A DNA stretch of 64,000 nucleotides from positions 1 to 64,000 of the forward strand of contig JAICPI010000005.1 of the NCBI GenBank assembly GCA_025929895.1. The letters run 5' to 3'. Source of the DNA: Thermoleophilia bacterium (GTDB lineage Bacteria; Actinomycetota; Thermoleophilia; Gaiellales; Gaiellaceae). The notes beneath the pieces were generated by a model. It was not told the origin of the DNA. It ran no database searches and saw only the letters and a program-made list of their open reading frames with translations. The position numbers and the translations under genes are program-made. Position 1 is the first letter of the stretch; each line of letters opens with the position of its first letter. Below are positions 16,669 through 24,883 of the stretch, piece by piece.

Positions 16669-16786
16669 TGCACCCGTTCAGCAGGAGCGTCAGAACGATC
16701 GAGACGGCGAGCGAGACGAGCAGGCAGCCGGGCGAGCAGCCGTAGAGCCCGACCCGCCCGCCGCGGTACTCCCGCGGCCGGAACAT
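16652..16786 (-). CDS. Small single-pass membrane protein, 44 residues
   Basis: A 44-residue protein: a basic N-terminus (MFRPREYRGGRVGLYG), then [28 protein letters not shown], a single membrane helix with three cysteines. The ATG overlaps the stop of the upstream LOG-like gene by one base (TGATG at 16784-16788), which supports real translation. Its 3' end overlaps the convergent DDAH-like gene by 17 bases. Function unknown. Confidence 0.6.
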   Translation of the reverse strand: MFRPREYRGGRVGLYGCSPGCLLVSLAVSIVLTLLLNGCIRLIG

Positions 16787-17229
16787 CAGCGCGCGGCCGC
16801 GAGCGCGAGCTCGACCGCCTCGGCGGGCGTCGCTGCGCGCGGCACGTCCTCGATCTCCCAGCCGGGTTCCAGGATCACGACGTACCGCCCCACCACCCGG
16901 GCGAAACCGATCTCCGCGAGCGTGCCCCAGCGGCCGCCCACGGCGATCACCGCGTCGCCCGAGGCGACGACCGCGAGGTTTCGCGCGTGACCGATCCCGG
17001 TGACGACGACGTGGTCGATCCACTCGTTCGCGGTTGCGCGAGCCTCGCCCGGGAGGATCCCGATCGTGGTTCCGCCCGCGGACTTCGCTCCGCGCGCCGC
17101 CGCGGCCATCACCTCCCCGAGGCCGCCGCAGACGACGGTGGCTCCGCGCTCGGCGAGCAGGCGCCCGACCTCCTCCGCGCGCTGCTCGTGCTCCGCGCCC
17201 GACCCGATCACCGCGACCTGAACGGCCAT
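16786..17229 (-). CDS. LOG-like (TIGR00725-type) Rossmann protein
   Basis: A 147-residue Rossmann-fold protein of the nucleoside-monophosphate phosphoribohydrolase-related group. VAVIGSG is at the N-terminus, VVCGGLGEVMAAAARGAKSAGG the phosphate-binding region, TGIGHARNLAVVASGDAVIAVGGRWGTLAEI the family signature (GGxxGTxxE). It is short compared with plant LOG proteins (about 200), as usual for this subgroup. The activity in bacteria is not settled; nucleotide binding is the safe inference. Confidence 0.8.
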   Translation of the reverse strand: MAVQVAVIGSGAEHEQRAEEVGRLLAERGATVVCGGLGEVMAAAARGAKSAGGTTIGILPGEARATANEWIDHVVVTGIGHARNLAVVASGDAVIAVGGRWGTLAEIGFARVVGRYVVILEPGWEIEDVPRAATPAEAVELALAAAR

Positions 17230-17271
17230 GCCCGAACCAAGCGAAGCGCAGTGGCCGGACGAGACCCGGCC

Positions 17272-17364
17272 GGTGCCAGGCACCTGCCAGGTCCGCAACG
17301 GCCGGATGACCGGGCCGTTTGCAGCGACTTCGCCGCGAGACGGACAGGTCCGGTGCCTGGCACC
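17272..17364. repeat. REP/MITE-like inverted-repeat element
   Basis: Ends are GGTGCCAGGCACC (17272-17284) and its exact reverse complement GGTGCCTGGCACC (17352-17364), each itself nearly palindromic. Between them lies an inner hairpin, GCAACGGCC (17295-17303) with GGCCGTTTGC (17313-17322), one base bulged. The element sits in the gap between the ABC permease and the LOG-like gene. It codes for nothing visible, and no REP-associated transposase gene is in the window. Confidence 0.65.
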
Positions 17365-17387
17365 GGGCCTCTTTGTTCGGGACTCGG

Positions 17388-18122
17388 CTACGGGGTACGG
17401 CGGCGGAGGGTGGCGGCCGCGAGGGCGAGCGCGACGAGCGTGACGCCCACGACGATCGCCGCGTCCCTGGCGACGAGCGCGGCGTCGCCGCCCTCGACGG
17501 CTCGCCGGAGCCCGTCGTAGGCCCACGTCAGCGGCAACGCGTACGAGACCCACTCGAGCGCGTCCGCCATCCGCTCGCGCGGGACGAGCAGGCCGCAGAG
17601 CAGGAACTGCGGCAGGACGAAGGCCGGCATGAACTGCACCGCCTGGAACTCCGACTGCGCAAAGGCGCTCGCGAACAGGCCGAGCGCCATCCCGAGCAGC
17701 GCGTTGCAGACCGCGAGCGCCGCGACGACGACGACCGAGCCCTCCACGTCCAGCCCGAGCAGCCCGAACGCGACGGCGCAGGTGACGGCGGCCTGGAGCG
17801 CAGCCACGAGCGCAAACGCCAGCGCGTAGCCGGCGAGGAGGTCGAGCTTCGACAGCGGCAGCGTCATCAGCCGTTCGAGCGTGCCCGTCGTCCGCTCGCG
17901 CAGCATCGTCACCGACGTGACGACGAACATCATCACGAACGGGAAGATCCCGACGAGCGGGCCCCCGACGCGGTCGAACGTCTCGGGCTGGCCGTCGAAG
18001 ACGTAGCGGAAGAGCGCGAGCAGGAGCGGCGGCACGACGAAGACGAGCGCGACCGTGCGCCGGTCGCGCCGCAGCTGGTGAAGCACGCGTTCGGCGGTCG
18101 CCAGCGCGACGCGGCCGTTCAC
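17388..18122 (-). CDS. ABC-2 type transporter permease
   Basis: A 244-residue membrane subunit of an ABC exporter with about six membrane segments. FPFVMMFVVTSVTMLRERTTGTLERLMTLPLSK is the characteristic ABC-2 stretch after TM2, followed by PQFLLCGLLVPRERMADALEWVSYALPLTWAYDGL near the end. GTG start overlapping the ATPase stop (GTGA, 18119-18122), so the two subunits are co-translated. Such pairs often export drugs or lipids; the substrate is not deducible. Confidence 0.9.
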   Translation of the reverse strand: MNGRVALATAERVLHQLRRDRRTVALVFVVPPLLLALFRYVFDGQPETFDRVGGPLVGIFPFVMMFVVTSVTMLRERTTGTLERLMTLPLSKLDLLAGYALAFALVAALQAAVTCAVAFGLLGLDVEGSVVVVAALAVCNALLGMALGLFASAFAQSEFQAVQFMPAFVLPQFLLCGLLVPRERMADALEWVSYALPLTWAYDGLRRAVEGGDAALVARDAAIVVGVTLVALALAAATLRRRTP

Positions 18123-18823
18123 GCGCCCTCCACGAGCACGAGGAACGCGTCGTTCAGGTTCTCCGCCCGAGTGCGCGCGAGCAGCGCCTCGGGCTCGCCC
18201 GCTGCCACCACCCGACCCTCGCGCATCAGCACGAGCGAGTCGCAGCGCTCCGCCTCGTCCATCACGTGGCTCGAGACGAGCAGCGTCGCCCCCTCCGCCG
18301 CGAGGCGATGGAACGCGCTCCAGAGGTCGCGGCGCAGCACGGGATCGAGCCCGACCGTGGGCTCGTCCAGCACGAGCAGCTCCGGCTCTCCGAGCAGGGC
18401 GACCGCAAGCGAGACGCGCGCCTGCTCGCCTCCCGAGAGCTCGCGCACGGGTCGGCGCGAGCTGCGCGAAAGGTCGACGAGCTCGAGCGCGCGCTCGACG
18501 CGCTCGCCCGGGACGCGGAGGATTCGCGCGAAGTACGCGAGGTTCTCGCGCGCGGCCAGGTCGCCGTAGACCGACGGCGCCTGCGTCACGTAGCCCACGC
18601 GCGACCGGAGCGGCGGCGATCCGGCGGGCAGCCCGAGCACCTCGACCGTCCCACCCCGCACGACCTGCACCCCGACGATCGCGCGCAGCAACGTCGTCTT
18701 GCCGGAGCCGCTCGGCCCGAGGAGGCCCGTCACGCGCCCGGAGGGCACTTCCAGGCTCACGGACCGGAGCGCGTGCGTCGAGCCGCGGACGACGTCGAGC
18801 CCCCGGACACGAACCGCGGTCAC
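18119..18823 (-). CDS. ABC transporter ATP-binding protein
   Basis: A 234-residue ATPase of the daunorubicin-resistance/ABC-2 exporter group. Walker A GPSGSGKTT, Q-loop VTQAPSVYGDLAARENL, signature LSGGEQARVSLAVALL, Walker B LLVLDEPTVGLD and the switch His in VSSHVMDEAERCD. GTG start with TATGGT 6 bases upstream on the minus strand. It lies back to back with the NDH-2 gene, with start codons 17 bp apart. Confidence 0.93.
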   Translation of the reverse strand: MTAVRVRGLDVVRGSTHALRSVSLEVPSGRVTGLLGPSGSGKTTLLRAIVGVQVVRGGTVEVLGLPAGSPPLRSRVGYVTQAPSVYGDLAARENLAYFARILRVPGERVERALELVDLSRSSRRPVRELSGGEQARVSLAVALLGEPELLVLDEPTVGLDPVLRRDLWSAFHRLAAEGATLLVSSHVMDEAERCDSLVLMREGRVVAAGEPEALLARTRAENLNDAFLVLVEGA

Positions 18824-18828
18824 CCTGC

Positions 18829-18835
18829 GACCATA
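18829..18835. promoter_or_regulatory. Shared two-way -10 element (ABC exporter and NDH-2)
   Basis: GACCATA reads GACCAT on the plus strand, 6 bases before the ATG at 18841. It reads TATGGT on the minus strand, 6 bases before the GTG at 18823. The whole spacer between the two start codons is 17 bp. Confidence 0.6.
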
Positions 18836-18840
18836 GCCCC

Positions 18841-20091
18841 ATGCCCGACGATCGCCTTGCGCGCGGTGGCCTCCTGGTCGTCGGCGGCGGCTACGCGGGA
18901 AGCGTCGTCGCCCGACGCCTCGGGGAGTGCACGATCGTGAACCCCGAGAACTACATGCTCTTCCGCCCGCTGCTGGCGGAGGCCGCGTCGGGAACGCTCG
19001 AGCCCAGGCACGTCGTCGTCCCGCTCCGCGTGCTCTGTCCCCGCGCCGAGCTGATCGTCGGCAGCGCGACTCGGCTCGACGAGTCGACGCGCACGCTCGT
19101 CGTCGCGACGGACGCCGGCGAGTACGGCGTGCGCTACTGGAACCTCGTGATCGCGCTCGGCGCGACGACGCGGACGCTGCCCGTGCCGGGCCTCTCGGAG
19201 CACGGCCGCGGCTTCAACGACCTCGCCGACGCGATCGAGCTGCGAAACCACGTGCTCCGCGAGCTCGAGGCCGCGGACGCCGAGCTCGACCCCGAGCGGC
19301 GGCACCGGCACCTCGGCTTCGTGTTCGTCGGCGCCGGCTACGCAGGGACGGAGGGCCTCGCCGAGCTCCAGGACCTCGTGCGCGACGCGCTGCGCTACTA
19401 CCCGCGGCTCCGCAACGCGCCGCAGCGCTGGGTGCTCGTCGAGGCGCAGGACCGGATTCTCCCCGAGGTGCAGGAGTCGCTCGCCGCGTACACCGCGCAC
19501 CTCCTCGAGCGGCGCGGCGTCGAGATCAGGACCGGCACGCGGCTCGAGTCGGTCGACTCCGAGTCCGCGACGCTCTCGGACGGCACGACGATCCCGACGC
19601 ACACGCTCGTCTGGACCGCGGGAGTCGCGCCGCACCCGCTCGTCGAGGCGTTCGGGCTCCCCGTCGACGAGCGCGGCCGCGCGCGCGTCGACCAGCACCT
19701 CCGCGTCGAGGGCCGGCGGGACGTCTGGGCGCTGGGCGACTGCGCGCGCGTCCCGAACGCCGCGGCGACCGGCCCCGACCCGCCCACGAGCCAGCACGCG
19801 CTCCGGCAGGCACGCCGGCTCGCGCGGAACCTCGTGCGGAAGCCACGGCCCTACCGCTACCGCATGATCGGCCAGGGCGCAACCCTCGGGCGCTACAAGG
19901 GAATCGCGGAGATCTTCGGACTCCGCTTCCGCGGCTTCCTCGGCTGGTTCGCGACCCGGACGTACCACCTCTACCAGCTCCCCCTGCTCACCCGGAAAGC
20001 CCGGGTCGTGGCCGACTGGACCGTCGCGCTCTTCTTCCGGCGCGACATCTCCGAGCTCGGATCGCTCGGGCACCCGCGCCGGCTGCGCTAG
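18841..20091 (+). CDS. ndh: Type II NADH dehydrogenase (NDH-2)
   Basis: A 416-residue FAD-dependent, non-pumping NADH:quinone oxidoreductase at the membrane surface. FAD site VVGGGYAGSVVA near residue 13, NADH site VFVGAGYAGTEGLAEL near residue 160, the FAD-binding GDCARVPN near residue 300, and a hydrophobic C-terminal region (GWFATRTYHLYQLPLLTRK) that anchors such enzymes. ATG start, leaderless. A hairpin follows the stop. Confidence 0.88.
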   Translation: MPDDRLARGGLLVVGGGYAGSVVARRLGECTIVNPENYMLFRPLLAEAASGTLEPRHVVVPLRVLCPRAELIVGSATRLDESTRTLVVATDAGEYGVRYWNLVIALGATTRTLPVPGLSEHGRGFNDLADAIELRNHVLRELEAADAELDPERRHRHLGFVFVGAGYAGTEGLAELQDLVRDALRYYPRLRNAPQRWVLVEAQDRILPEVQESLAAYTAHLLERRGVEIRTGTRLESVDSESATLSDGTTIPTHTLVWTAGVAPHPLVEAFGLPVDERGRARVDQHLRVEGRRDVWALGDCARVPNAAATGPDPPTSQHALRQARRLARNLVRKPRPYRYRMIGQGATLGRYKGIAEIFGLRFRGFLGWFATRTYHLYQLPLLTRKARVVADWTVALFFRRDISELGSLGHPRRLR

Positions 20092-20092
20092 A

Positions 20093-20116
20093 GGCTTCCC
20101 TCGGACGGGGGAGGCC
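20093..20116. terminator. Ten-base-pair hairpin after ndh
   Basis: GGCTTCCCTC and GGGGGAGGCC pair over 10 positions (with G-U pairs) around a GGAC loop, starting 2 bases after the ndh stop. There is no U-tract, so it could be a factor-dependent stop, an RNA stabiliser or part of the leader of the next gene. Its inner 18 bases recur exactly at 43305-43322. Confidence 0.45.
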
Positions 20117-20150
20117 GCAAACCCGGACCGGGCCGAAGATTCGCAGTCGA

Positions 20151-21554
20151 ATGCTGCGGCAGTTGACTCGCGAGCCCGTGCTCGCGGTGGGGATCGCCCT
20201 CGCGGTTCTCCCGCCTGCGCTCCTCCACTACCTCTCGACCGAGCAGGTCGGGTGGGGAGGCGTCACGCACCTGCTCTTCGTGGGGGCGAGCGCCGGCGGC
20301 GCGACCGCTGCCGCGCTGGCGCTGACGGTCGCGGCTGCCCGCCGGGGAGACGGGCGCAGCATGATGGTCGGGATCGCGTTCGCGGCGATGGCGGCCCTGC
20401 TCGTGCTGCACGGGATCGCGACGCCCGAGGTGCTCTTCGACGACTACGGAGTCGTGGCGTTCTCCGGCGCGGCGACGATCCCGGTCGGCGGTGCGCTGCT
20501 CGCCCTCTGCACGCTGCCCGTGCTCCGCCGGCCCGAGGCCGTGAAGCCGCTCTTCGGCCTGCTCGCGGCGATCCTGGTCGGGATCTTCGGCTTCGGCTTC
20601 GTCGGGCTCGCATTCCCGAACACCGTCCCGGGTGTCCCAGAGCCGCGCTCGGCGCCCGCCTGGATCACGCTCGGCGTCGGCCTCGCGCTCTACGGGCTCG
20701 TCGGGTGGCGCGTCTTCCGGACCTACCGCCTCACCCGGCGCGCGTCCGATCTGCTCATCGTGATCGGAACCGTCTGGCTCGCCGCCGCGCTCGCCGCCTC
20801 GCTCCTGCTCACGTACATGGACCTCGGCTGGTGGATCGGCCACGGGCTCGAGGTGCTCGGGATCGCGGCGATCGGCGTCCCGGTCGCGCTCGACCTGCGC
20901 CGCGGCACGCAGTCGCGGCCGCTGCTCGGCGACCTCAGCCCGTGCGAGCTGGTCGCCGCCGAGGAGGCCTTCCTCGGCGGCCAGGTGAGCGCGCTCACGC
21001 AGCTGCTCGCGCAGCGCGACACGTACACCGAGGAGCACACCCGCCGCGTCGCGCTTCGCTCGGTCCAGGTCGGCGAGGAGCTCGGCCTTCCGCCCGAGCG
21101 GCTGCGCGTGCTCGCAGCGGGGGGCTTGCTGCACGACATGGGCAAGCTGTCGGTCCCGGACGAGATCCTGAAGAAGCCGGGCTCGCTGACCGAGGAGGAG
21201 TACGAGCTCGTCAAGCGCCACTCCGAATGGGGCGATGAGCTGCTCGCGAACCTCGGCTTCCCCGGCGACGTCCGCCGGCTCGTGCGCGACCACCACGAAC
21301 GTCTCGACGGCTCGGGCTACCCGTTCGGCGCGTACGGCGACCAGCTCGACCTGGAGACGCGGATCATCGGCGCGTGCGACGTCTACGACGCGCTCATCTC
21401 GCCGCGCGTCTACCGCGGCGCGTGGTCGCACGACAAGGCCGTGCAGCTCCTGCGCCAGGAGGCGGGCCGCCAGTTCGACGAGCGCTGCGTCGACGCGCTC
21501 GAGCGGGTGCTCGCGCGCGACGTGCCCGAGCTCCAGCTGGCAGTAGCCGTCTAG
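20151..21554 (+). CDS. Membrane-bound HD-GYP-domain protein (putative c-di-GMP phosphodiesterase)
   Basis: A 467-residue protein with about eight membrane segments in residues 1-255, then a cytoplasmic HD-GYP domain. Catalytic features: EEHTRRVALRSVQVG, LLHDMGKLSVPDEIL (the HD pair), KRHSEWGDELL, and DHHERLDGSGYPFG (the GYP signature). These metal ligands suggest active hydrolysis of cyclic di-GMP or a related dinucleotide. The membrane part probably senses a signal, but I recognise no named sensor fold. A GGDEF gene with the opposite activity lies at 27.5 kb. Confidence 0.9.
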   Translation: MLRQLTREPVLAVGIALAVLPPALLHYLSTEQVGWGGVTHLLFVGASAGGATAAALALTVAAARRGDGRSMMVGIAFAAMAALLVLHGIATPEVLFDDYGVVAFSGAATIPVGGALLALCTLPVLRRPEAVKPLFGLLAAILVGIFGFGFVGLAFPNTVPGVPEPRSAPAWITLGVGLALYGLVGWRVFRTYRLTRRASDLLIVIGTVWLAAALAASLLLTYMDLGWWIGHGLEVLGIAAIGVPVALDLRRGTQSRPLLGDLSPCELVAAEEAFLGGQVSALTQLLAQRDTYTEEHTRRVALRSVQVGEELGLPPERLRVLAAGGLLHDMGKLSVPDEILKKPGSLTEEEYELVKRHSEWGDELLANLGFPGDVRRLVRDHHERLDGSGYPFGAYGDQLDLETRIIGACDVYDALISPRVYRGAWSHDKAVQLLRQEAGRQFDERCVDALERVLARDVPELQLAVAV

Positions 21555-23872
21555 CCCAGCGCGCCGGTGAGGCGCTGCCTCGTCTTCAGCACGCCCTCGA
21601 AGAGGTCGCCGTGCTCCTCGACCCGGCGCCGCACGACGTCCATCGTGAACGACATCGGGTCGAGGTCCTCGGTGACCTCCTCCCAGCGAAGCGGCGTCGA
21701 GACGGGCGCGCCGCGGCGCGGGCGCACCGAGTAGACCGACGCGATCGTCTTCCCCTCGCCGTTCTGGTTCGCGTCGATCAGGACGCCGCGGCGCTTCGAC
21801 TTCGTCCACTCCGTCGTCGCGAGGCCGCGATTCGTGCGCGCGATCGCGCCCGCGACGATCTCCGCGAAGCGGCGCGTGTCGTCGTACGTGTAGCGCCGCT
21901 CGATCGGCACGAGCACGTGCATCCCGTCCGCGCTCGACGTCTTCGGGAAGCCGACGAGCCCGAACGCGTCGAGCGCCGCCTTCACGAGCAGCGCGACCTG
22001 CACCGTCTCGCGAAAGCCGACGTCGGGCGATGGGTCGAGGTCGAAGAGGACGAAGTCCGGACGGTCGGGCTTGTCGATGCGCGAGTACCACGTGTTCAGG
22101 TCGATGCAGCCCATGTTCACCATCCAGAGCAGCGCGAGCTCGTCGTTGACGAGCGCGAAGTCGACCCACTTCCTCTTGCGCGGCGACTCGCGCGTGGACA
22201 CGAGCGCGCGATGGCGTGCGATCCAGTCGGGCATGTGCGAGGGCGCGTCCTTCTGGAAGAAGTGCTTCCCCTCGATCCCGTCGGGATAGCGGATCATCGT
22301 GAAGGGGCGCTCCTTCAGGTGCGGGACGAGCACGGGGGCGACGGCGCGGTAGTACGCGAGCAGGTCCCCCTTCGTGATCCGCTCGACGGGGAAGAACGTC
22401 TTGTCGAGGTTCGAGAGCTTCAGCGTCCGCGACCCCTTCCGAAGCTCCGTCGGCAGCGGCTCCTCCTCGGCCCGGACCTCGGCCGGCTCCTTGTCCTCGC
22501 GGAGGCCCTGGTAGGAGGGCGCGCGCAGGCGGTTGTCGTGCGTGCGCTCGACGAACTGGACCTGGGCGACGAGCCGAGGCTCGACCCAGACGATGTCGCC
22601 CTTGCGGACGCGCGGCGGCTTCGGCACGGGGTCGAACGCGGGCGTCGGGCGCTCGAGCGGGCGCAGGAGGCTCAGAAGACGCGAGATCTCCTTCTCGTTG
22701 AACCCGGTCCCCACGCTCCCGACGTACGAGAGGCGGCCCTCGTCGTCGTACTCGCCGAGCAGGAGCGAGCCGAAGGTGTTTGCGCGGCGGCCCTCGCCCT
22801 TCGTGAAGCCGCCCACGACGAACTCCTCGTTGCCGTGCGTCTTGACCTTGATCCAGTCGCGCGAGCGGCGCCCCGCCTGGTAGGTCGAGCGGGCCCGCTT
22901 GGCGATGATCCCCTCGAAGCCCTGCTGCTCCGCGGCGTGGAAGAGCGCGTCGCCGTCGTCGAACGCCTCCGAGAACTGCACGTCCGACACGCGCTTGTCG
23001 AGCAGGCTCTCGAGCCGCTTCCGCCGCGCGGTCAGCTCCTGGTCGACGACTGGCTCACCTTCGACCTCGAGCAGGTCGAAGGCGACGAAGATGTGGCGCG
23101 TCCCGGCCTTGCCCTGCTGCATCGCGGAGAACGTCGCGCGACCGTCCTGGTCGAGCGCACACACCTCGCCGTCCAGGACCGCGTTCGGCGTGCGGAGCGC
23201 CTTGCCGATCGCCTTCGCGACGCCCGGGAAGCGCGCGGTCAGGTCGTTGCCGTTCCGGCTCACGAGCCCGACCGTGGCGCCGGCGACGTACGCGATCGCG
23301 CGATAGCCGTCCCACTTGACCTCGTACAGCCACCCGTCGCCCTTCGGAACCTCCTTGGCGAGCGTCGCGAGCATCGGCGAATACCGTGCCGGCCTGACCG
23401 CCGGAGCACCGTCGTCGTCGCGCTTGCGCAGGATCAGCCAGTTCTTCTCGTCGCCGCTCAGCTTCGCCGGCACGAGCGCCCAGACGCCCTCGAGCTTCTT
23501 GCCGTGCAGGCGGACGGTCAAGCCGCCGTTCCGTTTTCGCTCGACCAGCTCGTACGTCCCGTTGTCCCAGATCTCGACCGTGCCCGCGCCGTAGTTCCCC
23601 TTCGGGATCTCGCCCTCGAACGTCGCGTAGTCGAGCGGGTGGTCCTCGACGTGCACGGCGAGGTGCTGCTGCCCCGGCTCGAGCGGGACGCCCTTCGGGA
23701 CCGCCCAGCTCGCGAGCGCGCCGTCGAGCTCGAGCCGGAAGTCGTAGTGGAGCCGCGTCGCGTCGTGGCGCTGCACGACGAAGATCGGATCCTTGCCCTT
23801 GCGCTTCGAGCCGAAGGGCTCCGGGGTCTGCTTCGGGTCGCGTTTGCGGCGGTACTCAGCGAGCGGCGGCAC
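21551..23872 (-). CDS. ligD: DNA ligase D (phosphoesterase-ligase-polymerase)
   Basis: Multifunctional enzyme of non-homologous end joining, about 773 residues. Residues 30-150 are the 3'-phosphoesterase (HDATRLHYDFRLEL and EIPKGNYGAGTVEIWD). Residues 165-460 are the ATP-dependent ligase, with the adenylated Lys186 in YEVKWDGYR. Residues 480-773 are the primase-like polymerase, with the metal Asp pair in FDLDPSPD (611-613). The GTG at 23872 was chosen because homology begins there; the frame is open to 23914. It overlaps the end of ku by 17 bases, implying joint expression. Confidence 0.95.
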   Translation of the reverse strand: MPPLAEYRRKRDPKQTPEPFGSKRKGKDPIFVVQRHDATRLHYDFRLELDGALASWAVPKGVPLEPGQQHLAVHVEDHPLDYATFEGEIPKGNYGAGTVEIWDNGTYELVERKRNGGLTVRLHGKKLEGVWALVPAKLSGDEKNWLILRKRDDDGAPAVRPARYSPMLATLAKEVPKGDGWLYEVKWDGYRAIAYVAGATVGLVSRNGNDLTARFPGVAKAIGKALRTPNAVLDGEVCALDQDGRATFSAMQQGKAGTRHIFVAFDLLEVEGEPVVDQELTARRKRLESLLDKRVSDVQFSEAFDDGDALFHAAEQQGFEGIIAKRARSTYQAGRRSRDWIKVKTHGNEEFVVGGFTKGEGRRANTFGSLLLGEYDDEGRLSYVGSVGTGFNEKEISRLLSLLRPLERPTPAFDPVPKPPRVRKGDIVWVEPRLVAQVQFVERTHDNRLRAPSYQGLREDKEPAEVRAEEEPLPTELRKGSRTLKLSNLDKTFFPVERITKGDLLAYYRAVAPVLVPHLKERPFTMIRYPDGIEGKHFFQKDAPSHMPDWIARHRALVSTRESPRKRKWVDFALVNDELALLWMVNMGCIDLNTWYSRIDKPDRPDFVLFDLDPSPDVGFRETVQVALLVKAALDAFGLVGFPKTSSADGMHVLVPIERRYTYDDTRRFAEIVAGAIARTNRGLATTEWTKSKRRGVLIDANQNGEGKTIASVYSVRPRRGAPVSTPLRWEEVTEDLDPMSFTMDVVRRRVEEHGDLFEGVLKTRQRLTGALG

Positions 23873-24683
23873 GCTTGGACTTTGCCGCACGCGCGGGCTT
23901 CTTGGCCTTCGCACGCGACTTCTTCGTCCGCTCGACCGACTCGCGCAGCGCGGCCATCAGGTCGACGACCTCACCGCCCCCGTCTTCGGCTGGCTCCGGC
24001 AGCTCCGTGCCCTCCGCCTTCGCGCGGAGCAGCTCGAGCAGCTCCTTGCGGTACGTGTCGTCGTACTTCTCGGGGTCGAAGGGCTCGCTCAGGTTCTCCA
24101 CGAGCGACCTGGCCATGTCGAGCTCGGCCTTCCGCAACTCGCCCTTCACCTCGACGGGCTCCGGCTTCCGCACCTCGTCGGCGTAGTACATCGTCTCGAC
24201 CACGAGCTTGCCGTCCACGGGCCGCAGGCACGCGAGGTGCTGCTTGTTGCGGATCACGACCTTCGCGATCCCGACCTTCCCCGTCTCCTCGAGCGCGCGC
24301 ACGAGCAGCAGGTACGGCTTCTCCGCGCCGTCCTCCGGCAGCAGGTAATACGCCTTCCGGAAGTAGATGGGGTCGATCTCGTCGAGGTCGACGAAGTCGC
24401 AGATGTCGATCGCCTTGGTCAGCTCGACGTCGAGGCGGTCGAGGTCCTCCTCCTCGAGCGGCACGTAGCGTCCCTTCTCCACCTCGAACCCGCGGACGAT
24501 GTCCTCCGGGTCGACGTGCTCCCCGGTGTCCTTCCGGACCTTGTCGTAGCCGATCGGGGTCAAATCCTCCTTGTGGAGGAAGTGGAAGCGGAGCTCCTTC
24601 GAGGACGTGGCCGTGAACATCCGCACCGGGACGCTCACGAGGCCGAACGAGATCGCTCCGCGCCAGATCGAACGGGGCGCCAT
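23856..24683 (-). CDS. ku: Ku, DNA end-binding protein
   Basis: A 275-residue bacterial Ku that binds DNA ends as a homodimer and recruits LigD. The beginning MAPRSIWRGAISFGLVSVPVRMF is diagnostic, and the core contains VRGFEVEKGRYVPLEEEDL and DFVDLDEIDPIYF. The C-terminal tail (RTKKSRAKAKKPARAAKSKRAAAR) is very rich in Lys, as in Ku proteins with an extended DNA-binding tail. It is followed directly by ligD in an overlapping frame. Confidence 0.96.
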   Translation of the reverse strand: MAPRSIWRGAISFGLVSVPVRMFTATSSKELRFHFLHKEDLTPIGYDKVRKDTGEHVDPEDIVRGFEVEKGRYVPLEEEDLDRLDVELTKAIDICDFVDLDEIDPIYFRKAYYLLPEDGAEKPYLLLVRALEETGKVGIAKVVIRNKQHLACLRPVDGKLVVETMYYADEVRKPEPVEVKGELRKAELDMARSLVENLSEPFDPEKYDDTYRKELLELLRAKAEGTELPEPAEDGGGEVVDLMAALRESVERTKKSRAKAKKPARAAKSKRAAAR

Positions 24684-24790
24684 GCGCGGCTCGTCCCCGC
24701 AGGGAGCAGGGCGAAAACGCGGAGGATTCGTTCTGCGCCCTGGCGGTAAGAGGTGAGGCGGAGAGTCCTCTCTCCTAGTGGGGGGTCCGC

Positions 24791-24820
24791 ACTCGAGGCC
24801 GGGTTTTCCCGGCCTCGAGT
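24791..24820. terminator. Perfect 13-bp inverted repeat with TTTT loop
   Basis: ACTCGAGGCCGGG, TTTT, then CCCGGCCTCGAGT pair without a mismatch. The site lies in the 200-base gap between the end of accA and the start of ku, both on the minus strand. No U-tract follows in the direction of accA transcription. It is probably a structured transcript end, but a palindromic protein site is possible. Confidence 0.5.
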
Positions 24821-24883
24821 CATAAAAGGGGCAGGGGAAAACACTGTGGACACTGTGGAAGAGCGGCCAGGGAGCCGCCTGTT

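Noticed and set aside
20092-20150. c-di-GMP riboswitch before the HD-GYP gene
   Set aside because: GCAAACCCGG and two hairpins gave a superficial likeness, but the conserved GEMM core and the required length (about 80-100 bases) are absent.
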